Below are positions 57,901 through 64,000 of a stretch of DNA of 64,000 nt, piece by piece. The translations under genes and the position numbers were made by a program. This DNA is from Euglena gracilis. Its lineage: Eukaryota; Euglenida; Euglenophyceae; Euglenales. The DNA lies in NCBI GenBank assembly GCA_039621445.1, contig CP154957.1, positions 45,070,309 through 45,134,308 of the forward strand. Direction: 5' to 3'. Under the pieces are notes generated by a model. That model saw nothing but the letters and a program-made list of their open reading frames with translations. It searched no databases and was not told the DNA's origin. Every line of letters begins with the position of its first letter. Position 1 is the first letter of the stretch.

Positions 57901-60810
57901 CAGTTCATAAATTGTGTTCCGTGTGTCAGGGTACAGGGTCCAGGAATTTCGTAACATTTGCGCATTTGCGCACATGCGCAAATTCTAAAGAAAAAACCCT
58001 TAAATGCGAATCCGGCTGCCTAAGTCACATTGACTCTGGTTTTTTTTATGGGAAGTGAGAAATAAACCCACATGGCTTCTGTCAAAACTCCGCCCAGTCC
58101 GCCACTGGGGGGGGGGGGGGGCTCTTGGGTTGTAGTGTTGACGCTCGCTGTGGTCGGCAGTGGGGATAGTCTTCTGTTTGGACGACTGGAAGCATCGGTC
58201 CACTAGAAGAGCACCCAATGTGCAACTTCGGGGTTGGAAGTTACGGTTTTCAGTGCAGTGTAGAACGATGATGGCCATGGGGCGCCTTTATCGGAACAAT
58301 GATGGCCCTCCGTCCCCCCCTCACTGCCCTTCTGGCAGGCGGTTGAGCGGGCCTGTGAGCTGGACCCGGACCGCGGCAATTGGCACGCCATGCGGGGGCA
58401 GATGCTGGACGCCTGCAACAGGCGTGCGGTTAGGACGCTGTTCGTCTTTTTTAAAATATGATTGGGATTTGAGAATTTGGTGTTGCACAATATGAAGCCA
58501 GACCTCCCGGGTGTCATTAGCGCCTTTTTTTGGCGGGGGGGGGGGGTTGTTGAGACTTTTGACTTGAGACTTGTTGAGACTTTTTTGATTTTTGGCCGAT
58601 TTTGGGGGGCGAATTTGGGGGCCGCCAAAGATTGGTCATCTGGACCGTGCCACTGTTTAGGTACCCACCCCCTCCTGGACCGGGTCATCTCCCCCGGCCC
58701 TTGCCCTGCCCTCTTGTCCCCTGCACAGGTCTGACGATGCGGTGGCTGCCTTCGAGCGGTCGCTGCAACTGGACTGCAAGTCAGACAGCGCGGCGGACGT
58801 GTATTACTGTCGCGGCATGATCCGCGGCAAGCGCGGCGACGTGGAGGGTGCTGTGCATGACTTCGATTCCGCCCTGAAGCTGAACGAGGGCCACGTCCTT
58901 GGTACGCCGCCCTTCTCCTCGTGGCACCGCCGTCGGAAATGCTGTGCCCCCCACCAGCCTTTTTGTTTTAGCCGGTGGGTTTGCTGTCTTACCTCCAAGC
59001 AAACACCGCCCTTACAGCAATTCAATGACAAACTTTTCGGTCGTAAGAGTTACAGAGCAGTCAGCAAACCCATGGTACTAGGGGATTGCAATTGCATGCT
59101 CAGGAGGTGGCACCTGCGTCGAATTTGAGAGGTTCTGTGGCTCGAACTCACTCGGAGCAGAAACACACATGCGCGCACACGCGCCGCACGCGCGCGCTGT
59201 GCGCAAGCACGCACACGCACGCACGCACGCACACACACATTTGTAGTGCGCATCGCAGGCATCATTTTTTTCAGAGGGGCCCCCCTAGTGGGGGGAGGGA
59301 TCAATGGTAAGTCTTTAGGTATTGCCGATGTGTGTGTGTGTGTGTTGTGTGTGTGTGTGTGTGTTGTGTGTGTGTGTGTGTATGTGTGTGTGTGTGTCTG
59401 TGTCTGTGTGTGTGTGTGTGTGTGCGTGCGTGCGCGCGCATGTTTGTTTTAACAAAAATAAATAAATAAATTCTTTCCCAGCATATTTGACTAAAAAATA
59501 CAGAGAGGTGATATATTGGGAAATTCAAAGTGTCTTGGAGAAAACGTCGGAAAAAATGGTCCCTAGCAGCCCCGACAATTTGCTATTTTCCACAAAATGT
59601 AACAAAAAATGTTTAATTAACTATTAATGATTGAATTTGTCATAGACTTTGTACCTTTCAACCCCTTGGAACCCTGGACGAGTGCTTGCCCTTTGGTCAG
59701 GACGTGTATGGCCAAAGGGAAAATGTCTTTTAGGCTACATTGCAGATGGTTTTTTTTTAACCCGAGGCGGTCTGGGACTCACCCACCCACGTCATCACAC
59801 CCACCGACCCACCCACCCCCCCGGCACCAGCCCGTTAAAAACCTTTGCAATGACTGCGGGGGAAGAAGGATGACAAAATTCTCAAACGAAGAGAAACACT
59901 CCAGGATTCTCAATAACTTTCATTTTCACCAATGAGGAGTACAAACAGTCTATTGCTTAAGGGTACGCAGTATCCCGGGGGGGGGGGGGGGCTGGACTGC
60001 AGGTTGTCCAAGTTTGGCCTGCGGAAATCCTAGCAGACCCTGGGGGGTCTTCTAGCAGGGCCAGCTAGCGGCGCACAGCGCCGGAGGAGAATTTTTTCCA
60101 GTTGGGCGACCCCCCGGGGGAGGGGGTCTAGCTAGTCCATTTTTTCCAGTCTCTAGCAAAAATGGCTAGCCAGTGGACCCCCCCCCAGGTCCTCAGGTCC
60201 TGAGCACAAACCAACGCCCAACGAGCCCCCCTCTGTGCCAATTTCCAAAAATCTTTCCCTTTTTTTTGGCAAAAATGGCCCAAAGACGCGTCAGAGTGGT
60301 CAGGAGGTCTGGACCCACTCACGGATTGGTGGGAACTGGCCCCAGCACTCAACTTCTCTGGCAAGATGGCAATTGGCCTTTATTCTATCTATAATTCAAA
60401 AAAGGAAATTCACATTTTCTTTCCAACAAAATTAAAAAACGAACAGAAAATTGAAGTTTGTGTTGGCATTGTTTTCTGGGGCGCGCGCACACGCGCGCGC
60501 ACACAAACACACACTCACTCACTCACTCATTCACTCATTCACTCACTCACTCACTCATTCACTCACTCAATCACTCATTCACTCACTCAATCACTCATTC
60601 ACTCACTCACTCACTCACTCACTCACTCACTCACTCACTCACTCACTCACTCACTCACTCACTCACTCACATTCACTCACTCACCCACTCGCACTGTTTT
60701 TTCCCTCCAGCCAATACGAAGAAGGCGCAGTGGCTTGAGGATCAGGGCAAGAACGACGATGCCCTTGTTCTGTGGGACAAGCTGATCAGTGGAAGCCCTG
60801 TGTGTGTGCA

Positions 60811-60842
<32 letters not shown>

Positions 60843-60846
60843 TGTG

Positions 60847-60894
<48 letters not shown>

Positions 60895-60898
60895 TGTG

Positions 60899-60962
<64 letters not shown>

Positions 60963-61345
60963 TGTGTGTGTTGATAATGATTGTTGTTGTGACCGCCGTC
61001 GCTGCCACTGGGGAATGATGAGCATTTGATTGTTTTTGGTGGACAGCCTTATTCAACAATGCATTCTGGGGCGAGCTACTCATTCATCAAACGTTTTCCA
61101 CCTGACGGGTGTGCACAATAGATGCCCCCCCCCCCATGGCTAAGCATGGGGTGGGGGGGGGCTTCCGATTTGTTTGTTAGGCCCTGCTGACAGAGGTGCC
61201 GTTCGTCAGGCGTGGGAATCGGATAGACTTTTTCATTGACCCTGCACGGGTTGCAAGCTCCGAGTGTGGTCCATCGCGTCAGGACGATGCCAAGACCTTG
61301 ACGCACAGAGGGAAGTGCCTCGCTCGCCTTGGGCGAAAGCAAGAG
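51850..61345 (+). CDS. Tetratricopeptide-repeat (TPR) protein, 3' end not found
   Basis: A helical-repeat scaffold protein; the partner is unknown. Exons: 51850-52062, 52321-52406, 52658-52818, 53088-53243, 53593-53690, 54169-54355, 54638-54786, 55027-55128, 58339-58421, 58729-58901, 60711-60799, 61283-61345, in one frame of 520 codons. After a basic N-terminal part (MRDASFHEQQ...) there are about eleven 34-residue units with the TPR pattern W/L-x-x-G/A-x-x-Y/H...A/G...F/A...A...P. Examples are LGHWPEALATATFAQEVAPE, LRAECLYQTGKAQEALEEA, GILLSEEGLLEDALRSWDSA and RGKCLARLGRKQE. All introns are GT-AG except two GC-AG (52407-52657 and 58422-58728); no nonconventional intron is needed. The start ATG follows a candidate acceptor at 51836-51837. 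The exon at 61283 ends in a donor, so the gene probably continues. The last exon is less sure. Confidence 0.83.
54891..54972. repeat. TG microsatellite in TPR gene intron
   Basis: Interrupted GT repeat ending about 55 bp before the acceptor of exon 55027-55128. Confidence 0.95.
56090..57190. repeat. Interspersed TTTGCGCAAATGCGCGCAC palindromic units
   Basis: At least ten dispersed units of self-complementary sequence (GCGCATTTGCGC and TTTGCGCAAATGCGC) joined to AACACAAACATG or its complement, in both orientations. They form the interior of T1 copy 2. A paired cluster at about 56826-56887 could fold into a hairpin. Confidence 0.85.
57377..57838 (+). mobile_element. MITE family M3, complete copy with 8-bp target duplication
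   Basis: 462 bp bounded by CATGCATCTCTCTAAGG and CCTTAAAGAGATGTATG and flanked by direct repeats CTTGGTAA (57369-57376 and 57839-57846). Subterminal poly-C/poly-G and CCAGCC-rich sequence on both sides; a GGCGCAAAGCGCC palindrome inside. The 8-bp duplication suggests an hAT-type mover. Nested in T1 copy 2; truncated relative at 25423-25610. Confidence 0.88.
59331..59443. repeat. TG microsatellite in TPR gene intron
   Basis: GT repeat with TTGTG interruptions, ending in GCGTGCGCGCGCATG. A shorter CA/CG tract lies at 59160-59240. Confidence 0.95.
59973..60185. mobile_element. Short element family M4, copy 2
   Basis: Poly-G start, CTAGCAG and CAGCTAGCGGCGCACAGCGCC segments, then GGTCTAGCTAGTCCATTTTT and CTAGCAAAAATGGCTAGCC before poly-C. 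Shares motif order with 16096-16436. Ends not resolved. Lies in TPR gene intron 58902-60710. Confidence 0.5.
60511..60690. repeat. CACT (TCAC/TCAT) tetranucleotide array beside a splice acceptor
   Basis: About 45 units of ACTC with ATTC variants, ending about 20 bp upstream of the acceptor of exon 60711-60799. Confidence 0.97.
60800..60970. repeat. GTGC tetranucleotide array starting at a 5' splice site
   Basis: About 40 units of GTGC, interrupted by a few GTGT. It begins directly at the donor of exon 60711-60799, so this 89-bp exon is framed by two tetranucleotide arrays. Confidence 0.97.
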
Positions 61346-61450
61346 GTGTTTGTTCATTTGTTTGCTGTTTCAGAAGGGGACAAGCATATATGACGGTGGC
61401 GTACGACGTCCACGTTTCGGTTTTTAAAAAAAAGCGTTTTTATGTAAACC

Positions 61451-61866
61451 TCCCCCCAAATAATACCCCCCCGGGGTATTATTTTTTCGCCCGAAGTCCC
61501 GGCCCGAGGGGGGGGGGTATTATTTTGGGAGGGGGCATTATTTTTCCAAAATTTTCGAAATTTTTCGAAGTCCCGTAAAACCCAAAATAGCACCCAAAAC
61601 CCCCTTTGGGGTCATTTTTTGCACTTTCTTGTGATTTACCATTTTATGGAGGTCAGATGAGCCAGAAAATTTGATTTTTTTTCGTAATTTTTTGTCAGAG
61701 ATTGTGGTTTTTACCGACATTTTCAGGTCAAAAATCCGGGCCTTCGGCCCGGAACAGGGGGGGGGGGTATTATTTTGGCGGCCGAAGTCGGACCCCGAGG
61801 GGGGGGGGGGTATTATTTGGGGGGGGGGTATTATTTGGGGGGGTATTATATGGGGGGGGTTATTTT
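61451..61866. mobile_element. MITE family M2, copy 1
   Basis: About 416 bp. It starts CCCCCAAATAATACCCCC, then GGGGTATTATTTTTTCGCCC, and ends in several units of GGGGGTATTATTTGG. The interior has TTCGAAATTTTTCGAAGTCC, CTTTGGGGTCATTTTTTGCA and a GGGCCTTCGGCCC palindrome. The left half is repeated at 63718-64000. Confidence 0.85.
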
Positions 61867-62779
61867 TTGTTCTGCTTTTTGATTGGTTATTCATCGCAAT
61901 CTGGCACAATTGATCGGGGCACCACAGCTCAGCTGCAAAGTGCTTATAAAGCACACGCACACACATACAAACTCGACAAGCTTCCAGAAAGGAATATTAA
62001 TTCATTATTATTATTATCCCCTGCCTGGCTTGTAATTTTTTACACCACTAGTACAATTCTAAGTTGTGCCGAATATCCTCATTTAATTCTCAAATTGCAT
62101 TTAAACAAAAATTGCATTTAAACAAAAATACAGAAAGCCATGACTCATCAGAGCCCACAATTATGAAATTCAACACGAATGTAACAAAAATAGGCACAAT
62201 ACTAAAAACTGGGATTCACAACAGTTGGAAGCCCCCCCCTCTATGTGCTCGATGTTTGTTTTCACGACATTGTTCAGCGGATGTTCAGTGCAAGCGTTCT
62301 GGGAAACCTCTTGGGCTTCCCTTTACAACATTCGCGCCATGCAAAAAGTTCGGGCACTACAGAGTTATTTGAGGGGTATCATTGGGGGTCAGATTGGCTC
62401 TCAGGAACACCCGCCGATCCACACCCATGGCCGTGGGTCGTAGGGGTTTCCCTCAGCCAAGGCCATACCCCTAGGCCTGTTCTGCATTTATTTGAAAGGT
62501 TTGTGTGTACAAGGCTCACACTGCACAGGTCTCATAAATGTAATTGATTCGCGGCAAATAAATTTCTATGGAGACCCCCCCCCAACGCCCACACCGTCTG
62601 CTTTGCCTCGAAGCCAGACAGCTGGGGTGGCACGCTGTGGGCATGACGAATGCCTACTGCACTGCGGGGTTCCTCTGCTGCCAGGCTGGAGTTGACCCCC
62701 TGAGCTCGGTGGATGGGGCATGACACTGGGAACGGTAAAAGCTACTGGAGAGAAATAAATCAGGAGTTTCAGGTAAAAC
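61867..62779. other. Non-coding sequence after the last TPR exon
   Basis: No exon could be supported. AT-rich up to about 62200, then mixed composition. A frame at 62225-62443 has a few residues that could suit a helical repeat, but there is no splice support. Either intron of the TPR gene or intergenic. Confidence 0.45.
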
Positions 62780-63715
62780 CACTCAAGCTGGACCATATCC
62801 GGCACATTTTTCGACTTTGAAAACAGGCCATTGGGCAGCCAAAATTGATCTGAAGGATGTGTATTTCCACATTTCTGTAAGTCAGCCCCAAGGTCATTCA
62901 TAAGGCATCAGGTGGAGGGGGGGGGCAGACCTGGGGAGTTTCAAGCAGGCGGCTTTGGGCTGAATGAGATACCCCAAATTTCATGTCAGTGATGAAAAAC
63001 ATTGCTATGTTTGCTATATAAAATGCTATGCAGAGAAAGAGGTGTCCAGGGTTCCAATGTCGTACCTGGACGACATTTTCTGAGTGGCCCCCGCCCAAAA
63101 CATTTTGCAAAATCACCCGAGCACAGTCGTACTCAGTTCAGGGTTCAAAATGTAAAGAAGTCAACCCTGCAACCCACCCAAATAATAAATCACCTGGGGT
63201 TTCAACAAAATTTCCAAGATGGAAAATTGCAGGTTCCCCCCCCCCAAAGGTGAAGACATGAAAAAAGGAGCAGGTTAAATTGCGAATTGTGGCTGTCATT
63301 TCGGGATAAGGTGCAATCTAATGCTTTTTTAAAGGCTGTTATGGCTGCCCTGGCAATTTTTTTGGTGGAAAATTCCACGGCCTCCTGGGATTCAAAACAT
63401 CCCATTTCCAAGAAAATAAAAGCCCAAGTGCGGGAAATCAAAATGCTGAGGGACACCTAGGGGGGGGGGCAGGCCCTTCCCCCAAGATTCAACCAGAGAA
63501 TTGCGTTCAGACAGCAGCACCTATGCTTATGCTTGGGGGGGGGGGGCTGGACATCAAAACAGTAAAATTTATGCAGGAGTTTTGGAGGGAAAAATATACT
63601 CTGCACATCAATGTCCAAGAGCTAAGTGCAGCAATCAGCACTGCAAGCAGCTTAAGCAAACCTGGGGAGACTGTTTCCTTGTCAGTGGGCAATCAGGTAA
63701 TTAATTTATTATTAA
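62780..63715 (+). pseudogene. Decayed DIRS-type retroelement (reverse transcriptase and RNase H fragments)
   Basis: Fragments in different frames, in normal order on the + strand. KIDLKDVYFHI at about 62850 is a reverse-transcriptase block, SYLDDIF at about 63060 is its active-site block, INHLGFQQNF at about 63185 is thumb-like, and YTLHINVQELSAA at about 63600 followed by a V-x-LSVGNQ segment resembles the RNase H of DIRS/Ngaro-type elements. Stops and frame changes separate the blocks. The sequence is cut at 63716 by an M2 MITE. Ends of the retroelement were not found. Confidence 0.72.
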
Positions 63716-63717
63716 TC

Positions 63718-64000
63718 CCCCTCAAATAATACCCCCCAGGGTATTATTTTTTTCGCCCAAAGTCCCGGCCCGAGGGGGGGGGGGGTATTATTTTTCCGAA
63801 ATTTTCGAAATTTTTCGAAGTCCCGTAAAACCCAAAAGAGCACCCAAAACCCCCTTTTGGGGTCATTTTTTTGCACTTTCTTGTGAAATTTACCATTTTT
63901 TGGAGGTCAGATGAGCCAGAAAATTTGATTTTTTTCCGTAATTTGTTGTCAGACATTGTGACTTTTACCTACATTTTCAGGTTAAAATCCGGGCCATCAG
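63718..64000. mobile_element. MITE family M2, copy 2 (runs off the window)
   Basis: Nearly the same as 61451-61740: AATAATACCCCCC, GGGTATTATTTTTTTCGCCC, the CGAAATTTTTCGAAGTCCCG palindromic segment, and GGTCAGATGAGCCAG. It lacks one internal G-tract unit of copy 1. It interrupts the DIRS-type fragment. Confidence 0.85.

Larger units (their letters stand above)
55470..58024. mobile_element. TIR element family T1, copy 2, in a TPR gene intron
   Basis: Starts CTTAGGCGGCCAGATTCGCA and ends with the diverged complement (TGCGAATCCGGCTGCCTAAG), flanked by direct repeats TCACA (55465-55469 and 58025-58029). The interior from about 56090 to 57190 holds many units mixing GCGCATTTGCGCAAATAAAC and GCGCGCACCAACATG. 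An M3 MITE is nested at 57377-57838. The 5-bp duplication, outer inverted repeat and internal GCGCAA palindromes match copy 1 at 1886-5070. No transposase is visible. Confidence 0.87.

Overview
The window looks like nuclear DNA of a flagellated protist, most probably a euglenid (Euglena-like). Every gene I can read is intron-rich, with short exons strongly biased to G or C at the third codon position, set in introns full of poly-C/poly-G tracts, TG microsatellites and inverted-repeat elements. Two intron classes are present. One is GT-AG, with a few GC-AG. The other has no GT-AG ends: its ends carry CAG at +4 to +6 and CTG at -8 to -6. That second pattern is the known signature of euglenid nonconventional introns. 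Applying it restores reading frame and family-typical protein sequence at about 15 places where GT-AG splicing fails. The species is inferred, not proven.

Layout, all genes on the + strand. (1) 814-23378: 29 exons of an axonemal dynein heavy chain (stem and start of linker, about 1,463 residues in one frame), cut off at both ends. Its 3.6-kb second intron holds a 3.2-kb TIR element with 5-bp target duplications, and that element holds a 925-bp hAT relic with 8-bp duplications. (2) about 23637-27680: C-terminal part of an unknown membrane protein. Its missing 5' end and the missing dynein motor meet in one 258-bp interval that contains a repeat also found at 19.6 kb, so this may be a rearrangement or assembly join. 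(3) 31196-37143: a complete unknown 247-residue gene with one membrane anchor and a beta-rich body. (4) 39803-42340: SEM1/DSS1, a small proteasome lid protein. (5) 43122-47306: a GT34-like glycosyltransferase with a signal peptide and a C-terminal membrane helix. (6) 51850-61345 and probably beyond: a tetratricopeptide-repeat protein, with a second copy of the TIR element in one intron. The last 2.6 kb holds MITE copies and a decayed DIRS-type retroelement.

The genes do not form a pathway. The most interesting content is the intron population. One nonconventional intron (12314-12755) starts with about 110 bp that recurs outside any gene at 49269-49376, and two introns of one gene start with the same sequence. 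Several introns repeat 2-5 bases at the insertion point, and the paired triplets covary (CAG:CTG, CAT:ATG, TCA:TGA). Together these suggest that nonconventional introns here are insertions of TIR elements removed at the RNA level.
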